Assembly: GCA_044360305.1 (NCBI GenBank)
Contig: JBIKKQ010000001.1
Span: 1-64,000 of the forward strand
DNA length: 64,000 nucleotides
DNA from: QWPN01 sp044360305
GTDB taxonomy: Bacteria; Planctomycetota; Planctomycetia; Pirellulales; UBA1268
Direction of reading: 5' to 3'
Positions 53,600 through 62,613 of this stretch are shown piece by piece. The notes beneath the pieces are model-generated. The model saw only the letters and a program-made list of their open reading frames with translations. It was not told the DNA's origin and searched no databases. The number at the start of each line of letters is the position of its first letter. Position 1 is the first letter of the stretch. The translations under genes were made by a program, and so were the position numbers.

Positions 53600-54161
53600 T
53601 TGCAAGGAGAGAGAATCCACAGCACGGGGGTCGCCGCGTGCCGGCCGTTTCGCGTCGTCAGGCCGGCTCTTCATCGAACAGTTCGGCGCGCGTGCCGGAG
53701 GTATCGATGTCGCGGCATTCGTAATCGGATTCTCCGACTTTCTACGCTTGTCGCTGACCGCATGCAACAGCGTCAGGCAGACCTTCGCGATCGTTCGGTG
53801 GCCGGCCTTGCCGTACCCGGGGAACTGGAGGAATCGCCCGGCTGTCTTCAATCGTCCGCCAAGATTGCCGACCAGCACCATCGGCCACTGCCTTTCCACG
53901 CCGTGATGCGGCTCCGCCAAGTGGCTCGGATACAACCTGGAGCATCCAATAGTTGACACTCGTCCGTAGCCCGTTCGGGCTGCCGATGGCCTCTCGCGTG
54001 ACGTTCACGTCGGCCCACGAGGCCCGCGTTCATTGCGTGTCCGCTGCGCTGCGCCGTCCATGGCTTCGCTCGCTTCCACAGCCCACGGCGGTCCTGGAAA
54101 CCATCCACCGTTGCCGGGAGCGGCGCCGCCTGTCGGAGGCATGCTCGTCGCTGGTTGCGGC
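53600..54161. other. decayed or noncoding region left of thiE
   Basis: About 560 bp with lower GC and no gene I can support. A minus-strand frame from about 53959 has VLVGNLGGRLKTAGRFLQFP, GYGKAGHRTIAKVCLTLL and DKRRKSENPITN, which reads somewhat protein-like and could be a remnant of a mobile or host gene. A TAGCCCGTTCGGGCTGCCGA inverted repeat lies at about 53969-53988. I see no tRNA and no terminator with a T tract. Confidence 0.4.
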
Positions 54162-55277
54162 CTACCCGCCGAGCCGCGCGGCCGCGCGGTGCTCGAGACG
54201 CTCGATCAGCGCCCGGGCGGCGGCGGCCGGATCGGCCGCCGCGGTGACCGCGGCCCCGACCGCCACCCGGCGGATGCCGAGCGCCGCGAGTTCGTCGAGT
54301 CGCTCGACCGTGATGCCACCGATCGCATAGGCCGGCAGGGCGATCGACCTCGCGACCCGTTCGAGGAACTCGCGCGGCGCGAAAGCACCGAACGCCTTCG
54401 TCGCGGAGGGAAAGCAGGGGCCGATGCCGAGGTAGTCCGCTCCCGCACCGGCCGCCGCGCGGGCCTCGTCCAGATCGTGGGCCGTGCGGCCGAGCAGCCC
54501 GCCCGGGCCGATCACTCGGCGGGCGAGCGCCGTCGGCAGGTCGTCGGCGCCGGTGTGAACCCCGGCGGCGCCGACCGCCGCCGCCAGGTCGGCCCGGTCG
54601 TTGACGACGACCAGCGGCCGCTCCCCCGTGCGGTCGGCATGCCGGCGGGCCAGCGCCACCGCCGCCCGCGCCCGCTCCGCGAGTGCCGGCACCCCGAGCG
54701 CCTTGTCGCGGAGTTGGATCATGCGCACCCCGGCGTCGAACAGCGTCTCCACGAGCGCCGCGAACGCCGCGGCATCCCGCCGGCCATCGACGAGCACGCA
54801 CAGGTTCACGCCCGCGAGCCGCTCCCGGGCGTTGGCGGCGGCCAGCGCATCCCGGTCGAGGTCGTAAAGACGGTATCGGAGCCGCTCGAACCCGGCCGCC
54901 GTCTCCGGCGCCACGACAGCCGCCATCTCGGCGAGGCTGCGCAGGGCCTGCCCCGCCCGGGCGGCATTGGCCGCGACGAGGTCGGCGACCGACGCGCGAC
55001 GCAGGGTTGCGGCGGCTTCGATGCCCGTACCGACGTCGCTGGCGACATCCCGGGCCGCGACCCGGTGCCGCAGCGGTCCGGTCGCGAGCAGTCCCGCGAG
55101 ATCGTGCCGCAGGTTCTTGGCGACCGCGGTCAGCCGTTCGTCGTCGAGGCCGAACCGGACCACATCCTCGAGCACCCGCAGGGCCTCCCCGGCCCGGTTG
55201 GCGGAGGCGTCGATGGCCCGCCAGACGCCGGCGTTTCCGGCCGTGGCCGGCGGTTCCTTTGGTTCCCTGTCTTGCAT
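54162..55277 (-). CDS. thiE: ThiD2-ThiE fusion thiamine phosphate synthase
   Basis: A 371-residue fusion. Residues about 20-155 match the ThiD2 domain (RAIDASANRAGEALRVLEDV, VRFGLDDERLTAVAKNLRHD), which replaces canonical HMP-phosphate kinase in some bacteria. Residues about 165-360 are the ThiE TIM barrel (MIQLRDKALGVPALAERARA, VVVNDRADLAAAVGAAGVHT, GLLGRTAHDLDEA, YLGIGPCFPSATKAFGA, YAIGGITVERLDELAALGIR). It condenses HMP-PP with thiazole phosphate. No other thi gene is visible near it. Confidence 0.9.
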   Translation of the reverse strand: MQDREPKEPPATAGNAGVWRAIDASANRAGEALRVLEDVVRFGLDDERLTAVAKNLRHDLAGLLATGPLRHRVAARDVASDVGTGIEAAATLRRASVADLVAANAARAGQALRSLAEMAAVVAPETAAGFERLRYRLYDLDRDALAAANARERLAGVNLCVLVDGRRDAAAFAALVETLFDAGVRMIQLRDKALGVPALAERARAAVALARRHADRTGERPLVVVNDRADLAAAVGAAGVHTGADDLPTALARRVIGPGGLLGRTAHDLDEARAAAGAGADYLGIGPCFPSATKAFGAFAPREFLERVARSIALPAYAIGGITVERLDELAALGIRRVAVGAAVTAAADPAAAARALIERLEHRAAARLGG

Positions 55278-55401
55278 GGTTTGCCGACGATCTTACCAGC
55301 GCCGAACGGCCGGCCCACACGCCTTGGCCCGCCGCGGCCGACCCCCTAGACTCCCGCCCCGGCCGGGTCCCGTCCCGGCCGGCAACGACGAGGCTGGATC
55401 G

Positions 55402-56016
55402 ATGGCAATCCTCCGTTCCCTGACGCTCGCCTGGCCGGGCATGCCCTGGCTCTGGCTGCGCGGCAGCCGGTCGGGGCTGGTGCTCGCCCTCGCCTTCGCC
55501 GTCAGCGTGGACGTCGCGATCGTCACCACCTGGATCTGGTCGGAACTCGTCGGGCTCGGGGTGACGATCGGACTCTGGGCGGGCGCCGCCGCGGTCTGGG
55601 TGATCGCCACGGCGTCGGCCCTGGCCGCGTTCCCGGCGCCGATTCCGCGGCCGCGAACCGGCGCGGCCGACGCCCTGTTCATCAAGGCCCGCGATGCCTA
55701 TCTCGCCCGCGACTGGCCGGCGGCTGAGACCCACCTCCACGAACTCCTCGCCATCGCCCCCACCGATGGCGAAGCCCAGCTTCTCCGGGCCACGCTCCTG
55801 CGCCGGCTCGGCCGGCTGTCCGAGGCCCGGGCGGCGCTGGCGGCTCTCGCCGAGAGCGACTCCGGGGGCCCGTGGCGGGCGGAGATCGCCCGCGAGATCG
55901 CCCGCGCCAACCCCGCCAGCCGGCCGGCTGAGGGGAGCGAGCCGGCTGACGCGGCGACGATCCTGCCCCTGCGGCCGGCGACGGCCGACGACGAACCCCG
56001 CGAAGTGGCCGCCTGA
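55402..56016 (+). CDS. small membrane protein with TPR motif
   Basis: A 204-residue protein with two N-terminal hydrophobic segments (GLVLALAFAVSVDVAIVTTW, TIGLWAGAAAVWVIATASAL). Residues about 90-160 make one or two tetratricopeptide units (DALFIKARDAYLARDWPAAE, EAQLLRATLLRRLGRLSEAR). The C-terminus is Ala/Pro/Glu-rich. It may be a scaffold near the cytoplasmic face. Its start is the first ATG that leads into the membrane segments. Function unknown. Confidence 0.7.
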   Translation: MAILRSLTLAWPGMPWLWLRGSRSGLVLALAFAVSVDVAIVTTWIWSELVGLGVTIGLWAGAAAVWVIATASALAAFPAPIPRPRTGAADALFIKARDAYLARDWPAAETHLHELLAIAPTDGEAQLLRATLLRRLGRLSEARAALAALAESDSGGPWRAEIAREIARANPASRPAEGSEPADAATILPLRPATADDEPREVAA

Positions 56017-56092
56017 TCCGCCGGGGCGGCAACCGGCCGCTTTGCGGGGAATTCTCCGCGGGAATCGGCCGGGGTGGAACGCGCCGGCCGAT

Positions 56093-56120
56093 TTGGCGTA
56101 AGGTTTGCACCGGCAATAAT
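56093..56120 (+). promoter_or_regulatory. sigma-70-like promoter of clpC
   Basis: TTGGCG and AATAAT are 16 nt apart and end 88 bp before the clpC start. No CIRCE or CtsR operator consensus is visible. Confidence 0.5.
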
Positions 56121-56208
56121 GTGACACAGGACGCCTGCCGGAATGGCACCCGGGCGTCCACGGTGGTACCGACGACGACCCAAGGACGACCAAAGGGGAA
56201 TCCCCTCC

Positions 56209-58746
56209 ATGTACGAGCGATTCACGGACCGTGCCCGCAAGGTGATGCAGCTGGCCAACCAGGAGGCCCAGCGGTTCAACCACGAGTACATCGGCACCGA
56301 GCACGTGCTCCTCGGCCTGATCAAGGAGGGGAGCGGCGTCGCCGCCAACGTCCTCAAGAACCTCGACATCGACCTGCGGAAGATCCGCATGGAGGTCGAG
56401 AAGCTCGTCCAGAGCGGCCCGGACATGGTCACCATGGGCAAGCTGCCGCAGACGCCGCGGGCCAAGAAGGTGATCGAGTATTCGATGGAGGAGGCCCGCA
56501 ACCTCAATCACAACTACGTCGGCACCGAGCACATCCTCCTCGGCCTGCTCCGCGAGCAGGAGGGAGTGGCGGCGCAGGTTCTGATGAACCTCGGCCTGAA
56601 GTTGGAGGACGTCCGCGAGGAGGTCCTCAACCTGCTCGGCCACGGCATGGAGGAAGGGGGCGAGCGGGCCGGCATGGGGGGCCGCCAGCCGGCCGGCGCC
56701 GGCGGTGGCGGCGAGTCCGCACCCAAGGGGGGCAAGAGCAAGACACCGGCCCTCGACAGCTTCGGCCGCGACCTCACCGAACTCGCCAGGCAGGGGAAGC
56801 TCGATCCGGTCATCGGCCGCGAGAAGGAGATCGAGCGGGCGATCCAGATCCTCTGCCGGCGGACGAAGAACAATCCCGTGCTCCTCGGCGAGGCGGGCGT
56901 CGGCAAGACGGCGATCGTGGAGGGCTTCGCCCAGCGGGTGGTGGACGGCAACGTCCCGGAGCTCCTCGCCGACCGGCGGATCGTCGTCCTCGACCTCGCC
57001 ATGATGGTGGCCGGCACCAAGTACCGCGGCCAGTTCGAGGAGCGGATCAAGGCGGTGATGAACGAGGTCCGCCGGGCGAAGAACACGATCCTGTTCATCG
57101 ACGAGCTCCACACCCTCGTCGGCGCCGGCGGCGCCGAGGGGGCGATCGACGCCTCCAACGTGCTCAAGCCGGCCCTGGCCCGCGGCGAGATCCAGTGCAT
57201 CGGGGCCACCACGCTCGATGAGTACCGGAAGTACATCGAGAAGGACTCGGCCCTCGACCGGCGGTTCCAGATCATCATGATCGAGCCGGCCACGAAGGAG
57301 GAGGCGGTCGAGATCCTCAAGGGGCTGCGCGACCGGTACGAAAGCCACCACCGGGTGACGATCAGCGACGCCGCCCTCGAGGCCGCCGTCGATCTCTCCA
57401 GCCGCTATATCACCGGCCGCTGCCTGCCGGACAAGGCGATCGACGTCATCGACGAGGCCGGCGCCCGGGTCCGGCTCAAGGCGATGACCAAGCCGCCGGA
57501 CCTCAAGGAGATCGACGAGGAGGTCGAGCGGCTCAACAAGGAGAAGGAGGAGGCGGTCGCCAATCAGGACTTCGAGAAGGCAGCCGCCCTCCGCGACCAG
57601 GCCGACAAGCTCAAGAAGAAGAAGCAGTCGATGACCCGCGACTGGCGGGACAAGAGCCGCGAGGCCGACGGCGTCGTGGACGACGAGGTCGTGGCCGAGG
57701 TGGTCTCGCGGATGACCGGCATCCCGCTGACGCGGATGAGCACCGAGGACCAGCAGCGGCTGATGGGGATGGAGGCGGAGCTGCACAAGAAGGTCATCGG
57801 CCAGGATGCGGCGATCAAGAGCATCTCCAAGGCGGTGCGGCGCAGCCGATCGGGACTCAAGGATCCGAAGCGGCCGATCGGCTCGTTTGTCTTCGCCGGG
57901 CCGACCGGCGTGGGCAAGACGCTGCTCGCCAAGGCGCTGGCGCAGTTCATGTTCGGCGACGCCGACGCGCTCATCCAGATCGACATGAGCGAGTACATGG
58001 AGAAGCACAACGTCAGCCGGCTGATCGGGGCGCCCCCGGGCTACGTCGGCTTCGAGGAGGGGGGGCAGCTGACGGAGAAGATCCGGCGCCGGCCCTACGC
58101 CGTGGTCCTGCTCGACGAGATCGAGAAGGCCCATCCGGACGTGTTCAACATGCTGCTCCAGGTGATGGAGGAGGGGCGGCTGACCGACTCCTTCGGCCGC
58201 AACGTCGACTTCCGCAACACGATCATCATCATGACGACGAACGCCGGGGCCGAGGCGATCAAGAACGAGTCGGCCTTCGGCTTCCAGAAGCCCGACGGCG
58301 ACGCGAGCTACGACAGCATGAAGAGCCGGGTGAACGAGCGGATCGAGAAGGTCTTCCGGCCGGAGTTCCTCAACCGCCTCGACGACGTGATCGTGTTCCA
58401 CCATCTCACCGTCGAGGACCTCAAGCAGGTGATCGACATCGAGCTGGCGAAGGTCCGCGAGCGGCTCGGCGAGCGCGGCCTGCGTCTGGAGCTCACCGAC
58501 GAGGCGAAGAAGTTCCTCATCAAGAAGGGGTCCGACACCGACTTCGGCGCCCGGCCGCTGCGTCGGGCCCTGGAGAACTACATCGAGGACCCGGTCTCCG
58601 AGGAGCTCCTCAAGGGCGAGTTCACCGGCAAGGACACGATCCAGGTGGACTGCGTCGAGGTGGCGGGCAAGAAGCAGCTCGTCTTCAAGGGCCTGGTGAC
58701 GGCCGAGCCGGTCGCCGCCGCCGGCCCCGAGGGCAGCCCCAGCTGA
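56209..58746 (+). CDS. clpC: ATP-dependent Clp protease ATPase subunit ClpC
   Basis: An 845-residue AAA+ unfoldase that feeds proteins to ClpP. The N-terminal repeats (MYERFTDRARKVMQLANQEA, FNHEYIGTEHVLLGLIKEGS and its second copy LNHNYVGTEHILLGLLREQE) are complete. The first ATPase has GEAGVGKTAIVEGFAQRVV. A UVR-like segment (EEAVANQDFEKAAALRDQAD) marks the ClpC class. The second ATPase has FAGPTGVGKTLLAKALAQFM. The start at 56209 gives the classical MYERFTDRA. It is monocistronic, and the next gene is convergent. Confidence 0.96.
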   Translation: MYERFTDRARKVMQLANQEAQRFNHEYIGTEHVLLGLIKEGSGVAANVLKNLDIDLRKIRMEVEKLVQSGPDMVTMGKLPQTPRAKKVIEYSMEEARNLNHNYVGTEHILLGLLREQEGVAAQVLMNLGLKLEDVREEVLNLLGHGMEEGGERAGMGGRQPAGAGGGGESAPKGGKSKTPALDSFGRDLTELARQGKLDPVIGREKEIERAIQILCRRTKNNPVLLGEAGVGKTAIVEGFAQRVVDGNVPELLADRRIVVLDLAMMVAGTKYRGQFEERIKAVMNEVRRAKNTILFIDELHTLVGAGGAEGAIDASNVLKPALARGEIQCIGATTLDEYRKYIEKDSALDRRFQIIMIEPATKEEAVEILKGLRDRYESHHRVTISDAALEAAVDLSSRYITGRCLPDKAIDVIDEAGARVRLKAMTKPPDLKEIDEEVERLNKEKEEAVANQDFEKAAALRDQADKLKKKKQSMTRDWRDKSREADGVVDDEVVAEVVSRMTGIPLTRMSTEDQQRLMGMEAELHKKVIGQDAAIKSISKAVRRSRSGLKDPKRPIGSFVFAGPTGVGKTLLAKALAQFMFGDADALIQIDMSEYMEKHNVSRLIGAPPGYVGFEEGGQLTEKIRRRPYAVVLLDEIEKAHPDVFNMLLQVMEEGRLTDSFGRNVDFRNTIIIMTTNAGAEAIKNESAFGFQKPDGDASYDSMKSRVNERIEKVFRPEFLNRLDDVIVFHHLTVEDLKQVIDIELAKVRERLGERGLRLELTDEAKKFLIKKGSDTDFGARPLRRALENYIEDPVSEELLKGEFTGKDTIQVDCVEVAGKKQLVFKGLVTAEPVAAAGPEGSPS

Positions 58747-58761
58747 CGCGGTCGCGCGGGG

Positions 58762-59256
58762 TCAGAACATCTTCTCGAACAGCCGCCGGCTCCGGGCGTC
58801 GAGTTCCGCCACCTGCACGATCCGGTAGCGAACACCGAAGGTGTCGCTGACGTACGCGCCCCCCGACTCGTCGCGGGCGATGTCGTCCACTCCCGCCACC
58901 TTGAACCGGGCCGGCCCCCTGTCGGTGTGCACGCACCACTCGGCCGGCTCGCCGTCGGAGACGGCGTCGATCCGCTCGATCACGGGGAGGAACTCGCGCT
59001 CGGCAAGCTCCGCCTCGAGCATCGACCGCAGGTCGGGGGCCACGGCCGAGAGGGCGGGAATCCAGGCCAGTTCGGCGCCGTCGCCGGCCACCACGGCCAC
59101 CGGTCCCTCGGGCGCGCTGACCGGAAAGGCCCGGAGCACGTCCACGGCCTCGTGACGGCGGCCCGCGGCCGTGACGAAGGCCAGGCGGCCGTGGGGGTGT
59201 CGCTCCAGCACCCAGCCCTCCCGCGCCGCCGCCGTGGTCACCTCGCCACCAGCCAT
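58762..59256 (-). CDS. DUF1854 protein of the cyanophycin locus
   Basis: A 164-residue DUF1854 protein (RHPHGRLAFVTAAGRRHEAV, FPVSAPEGPVAVVAGDGAEL, the acidic FLPVIERIDAVSDGEPAEWC, GVRYRIVQVAELDARSRRLF). I recall DUF1854 proteins being annotated as cyanophycin metabolism-associated next to cyanophycin synthetase. Its biochemical role is unknown. It follows the ABC exporter with a 16-bp gap and is convergent with clpC. Confidence 0.85.
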   Translation of the reverse strand: MAGGEVTTAAAREGWVLERHPHGRLAFVTAAGRRHEAVDVLRAFPVSAPEGPVAVVAGDGAELAWIPALSAVAPDLRSMLEAELAEREFLPVIERIDAVSDGEPAEWCVHTDRGPARFKVAGVDDIARDESGGAYVSDTFGVRYRIVQVAELDARSRRLFEKMF

Positions 59257-59272
59257 CGGTCGTCCTCCCGGT

Positions 59273-61612
59273 TCAGCACCCGGCCGCCTCCTCGGCGGCC
59301 TTCATCTGGGCATGGTAGAGCCGGGCATAGGCACCGTCGGCCGCCAGCAGCTCGTCGTGCGTCCCCATCTCCACGATCCGCCCGGCGTCGAGGACCACCA
59401 GCCGGTTCGCACGGCGCAGCGTCGACAGCCGGTGGGCAATGGCGATCGTGGTCCGCCCGGTCACCAGCCGGTCGATCGCCGCCTGGATGATCGCCTCGGT
59501 CTCGGCGTCGACCGAGGACGTGGCCTCGTCGAGGACGAGGATCCGCGGATCGACGAGCAGCGCCCGGGCGATCGACAGCCGCTGCCGTTCCCCGCCGGAG
59601 AGGCCGCCGCCGCGCTCGCCGAGCCGCGAGTCGTAGGCCAGCGGCTGGGCGAGGATGAAGTCGTGCGCCCCGGCCGCCCGGGCCGCCTCCACGATGCTCT
59701 CGCGCGACGCGTCCGGCCGTCCGTAGGCGATGTTCTCCGCGATCGTGCCAAAGAACAGGAACGGCTCCTGGAGCACGCAGCCGAGGTTGCGGTGGTAGTC
59801 GGCGATCGCCAGTTCCCGCAGATCGACGCCGTCCACCCGGATCGAGCCGCTGGACGGGTCGTAGAACCTGCACACGAGGTTGGCGAGCGTCGACTTCCCC
59901 GATCCGCTCGTGCCCACGAGGCCGATCATCTCCCCCGGCTCGATGACCAGATCGATGCCGTGGAGCACCTCGCGCGACCCGTAGCGGAAGTGCACCCCGG
60001 CGATCTCGATACGCCCCTTGACCCGGCCCGGCCGCTGCGGCCGGGCCGCCTCGGCGACCGTTGGCCGGCAGTCGAGGATCTCGAAGATCCGCTGGGCGCT
60101 GGCCGCGGCCCGCTGCGTCGCCGGCACCATGCGGATCATCGACTCGACGCGGCCGTAGAAGCGGGCGATGTAGGCGAGGAACGCGGTCAGCTTGCCGACG
60201 GTCACGCCGCCGTCGAACACCAGCCAGGCGCCCGCCGCCCACACCACCAGCAGGCCGATCTCGCTGAACAGGCTGACCAGCGGACCGAAGAACGCCCAGA
60301 CGACGTTCACCCGGTCGTTGGCCTCCAGCACCCGGTCGTTGGCGGCGCGAAACCGGTCGATCTCCCGCGACTCCTGGGCGAACGCCTTGACGACGCGGAT
60401 GCCGGGAATCGTGTCGGCGAGCACGCTCGTCATGTCGCCCCAGGCCACGCTCGCCCGGCCGAATCCGCGGCGCAGCCGCTCGCGGACGGCGTACACCAGC
60501 CAGACCACGAACGGAAACGGCACCAGCGTCAGCAGGGCGAGGAGCGGGCTCAGCCAGACGAGCACGGCCGCCGTCAGCACGAGGAGCATGACGTTGGAGG
60601 CGAACTCGATCAGGTTCACCGACAGGAAGATGTTGATCTTGTCGGTGTCGCTCCCCACCCGCGACATCAGGTCGCCCGTCCGCCGCGCCTGGAAGAAGTC
60701 GAGCGACAGGGACTGCATGTGGGCGTAGGTGCGGGTGCGCAGGCCGGCGGCGATCCGCTCGCTCACCCAGGCGAGCGTCCACATCTGCGCCCACGACAGC
60801 AGCCAGGCCGCGACGGCGGCCGCCAGCAGGCCGGCGAGATACCACCACACGAGCGCAAACGGCACCGACTGGCCGTTCTGGCGGGGGATGAGCACGTCGT
60901 CCACCAGCGGCATCGTCAGGTACGGAGGCACCAGCGCCGCGGCCGTGCCGGCCAGCGACAGCACCGCACCGAGCAGGGCCATCCCGGCGAAGGGACGGGC
61001 GAACGTGAGCACGCGGACCAGCGCCCGCCACGAGGCGTCGCCGCCGGCGGCGGCGAAACCGTCCTCGTCGCCACGGCGGCCGGCCGCGGCCGCCAGCGAC
61101 GCCGACTCGTCCGCCGTCTCGCGGTCCCCCGCGCTGCCATCGTCGGCGACCGGCGGCCGGGCTTCCGCCTCCACGGCGGCTTCCCGGCTGACGCCCGACC
61201 GCAGGGTGTCGAAGGCGTCTTCGAGGGCATGCACGCCCTTCGCGCGGGCGAGCGAGAACAGCCAGCGAGCCACGATCCGGCCGCGCTGGGCCAACTCGAT
61301 GCGACCGACCGCCCCGCGGACGTGCGCGTCGAGGTGCGTCTGGTCGTCGATCGGCCACGATCCCGGCCCCGGACCGGCGGCCGCCTGGTCGGCTGAGGCG
61401 GGAGTATCGGCGATCAACCGCCGGTCGGTGAGCGCGATCCAGCCGTCCGCGAATTGGAGTCGCGCGTCGAGATCGAAGCGGCAGGTGGCGAGGAGGGTCT
61501 CGCCCGGTTCGAGACCGACGCGGCCCCCCCACGGAAGCCCGCCCGGCTCGTCGGCGGCCCCGCCGGGGCCGTGCGTTTCAGGTCGGGTTGGCTGGGGTGC
61601 CATCACCATCAT
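59273..61612 (-). CDS. ABC exporter of the cyanophycin locus
   Basis: A 779-residue half-transporter. It is unusual for its N-terminal soluble part of about 180 residues, which contains a PH-like segment (GLEPGETLLATCRFDLDARL, ADGWIALTDRRLIA). The six-helix membrane domain follows (MALLGAVLSLAGTAAALVPP and others). The nucleotide-binding domain has Walker A in GTSGSGKSTLANLV, the signature LSGGERQRLSIARALL and Walker B RILVLDEATSSVD. It is paired with the DUF1854 protein and divergent from cyanophycin synthetase, so a role in cyanophycin or its precursors is likely; transport direction and substrate are unknown. Confidence 0.88.
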   Translation of the reverse strand: MMVMAPQPTRPETHGPGGAADEPGGLPWGGRVGLEPGETLLATCRFDLDARLQFADGWIALTDRRLIADTPASADQAAAGPGPGSWPIDDQTHLDAHVRGAVGRIELAQRGRIVARWLFSLARAKGVHALEDAFDTLRSGVSREAAVEAEARPPVADDGSAGDRETADESASLAAAAGRRGDEDGFAAAGGDASWRALVRVLTFARPFAGMALLGAVLSLAGTAAALVPPYLTMPLVDDVLIPRQNGQSVPFALVWWYLAGLLAAAVAAWLLSWAQMWTLAWVSERIAAGLRTRTYAHMQSLSLDFFQARRTGDLMSRVGSDTDKINIFLSVNLIEFASNVMLLVLTAAVLVWLSPLLALLTLVPFPFVVWLVYAVRERLRRGFGRASVAWGDMTSVLADTIPGIRVVKAFAQESREIDRFRAANDRVLEANDRVNVVWAFFGPLVSLFSEIGLLVVWAAGAWLVFDGGVTVGKLTAFLAYIARFYGRVESMIRMVPATQRAAASAQRIFEILDCRPTVAEAARPQRPGRVKGRIEIAGVHFRYGSREVLHGIDLVIEPGEMIGLVGTSGSGKSTLANLVCRFYDPSSGSIRVDGVDLRELAIADYHRNLGCVLQEPFLFFGTIAENIAYGRPDASRESIVEAARAAGAHDFILAQPLAYDSRLGERGGGLSGGERQRLSIARALLVDPRILVLDEATSSVDAETEAIIQAAIDRLVTGRTTIAIAHRLSTLRRANRLVVLDAGRIVEMGTHDELLAADGAYARLYHAQMKAAEEAAGC

Positions 61613-62613
61613 CCACGGGGTGCGACGGACCGGACGGGGGCGAAAAACGGTGGGAAAAGAGCTGCCATGCCGGTTTTTCCGCCGGAAACCCCCGGCGGCA
61701 GCCGGCCCTCAGAAACTTGCGTTGCTTGCCGAACATACCTAAATTACCGGATCTTTGTGGCAAGGAAGTGGCGCGGGCCACGAAACACAGGGATGCGGCT
61801 GGACGGTCGGTGCTCGTGCACCGGCCGCACTGCGTGGCCCGCTCGATGTGCAATTTTTTCCCACCCGTCCCCCATCCGGCCCCCGGATCAGACCGCGGAA
61901 TTGTCGATTCTTCAATGAGTCGCGGCTCGTGGTCCACCGGATCGCGGCTATTCCCCGCGTCGGTCACGGAAATCCGGGCATGCGTGGACATCCGGCACGC
62001 CACGTGCATTCGGAGGACCGCGACGGAAAAAGTTTCGCACCCGGTCGATGGAAGCGTAGACTTTTTCCATCGGCTCGCGGAGGGAGTGGCGTTCAGTCGC
62101 CATGAGCTTCGCGGCCGAGACGGCATCGCGCGTCCGCAAGACGGGCGTTGCCGGAGTCGGATTCAAGGTGCCGCGAGGAACGGAAACCGCAAGCGAACGC
62201 GCGTCCGTGTGGCGTGCGGCGGTGACAACCGGCCTGGCGGTGTAGGAATTCATCCCTCCCATGGCCACCTCGGCCGGTCGATTGTCGGTCGGTTACGCGT
62301 TCCTCTCGTTGTCCAGCGGCCTTCGCGTTCCGAAGGCCCTCCTGCTGCCGAAAGCTGTCTTCAGCGGCGGCATCTCTCCCGCGGCTCCGGATTGCCAGCC
62401 GCCCTGACGCACACCCACCACGTCGGGTTCGTACGGATGCCTGCGCCAGCAGGCAGGACTGTGCAGGCGACGCGCCTGTGCAGCCCCGTTGTGACCCGTG
62501 CGACCTCCTTTCCAGAACCATCCGTCGGAACGTCCCGCGGCTGGAGGAGGCGCACACGACCAGGCCCACGCACGCGTCTGCGTCGAGCCTAACGAAGAGC
62601 ATCACGCCCTCCC
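61613..62613. other. 1-kb divergent region between the ABC exporter and cyanophycin synthetase
   Basis: A long noncoding stretch with mixed composition. It includes AACATACCTAAATTACCGGA (61733 onward), an AT-rich promoter-like patch, and a 9-bp inverted repeat GGAAAAAGT/ACTTTTTCC at 62025-62068. A minus-strand frame at 61948-62268 (MAMGGMNSYTARPVV, MATERHSLREPMEK) could encode about 106 residues, but its codon use is not convincing. The length suggests regulatory content. Confidence 0.5.
62025..62068. repeat. 9-bp inverted repeat in the cyanophycin intergenic region
   Basis: GGAAAAAGT and ACTTTTTCC are perfect arms with a 26-nt loop. It could be a weak terminator in either direction or a protein site. 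Confidence 0.4.

Noticed and set aside
53600..54161. A transposase gene left of thiE
   Set aside because: The fragmentary protein-like frame has no DDE or other catalytic motif, so I only describe it as a possible remnant.
53848..58404. A 1518-residue minus-strand frame over clpC and thiE
   Set aside because: It is the antisense of clpC, with a composition of shadow translation. The ClpC frame has complete ATPase motifs.
61948..62268. Small minus-strand gene in the cyanophycin gap
   Set aside because: No ribosome site or family match is visible, and composition is not better than neighbouring shadow frames.
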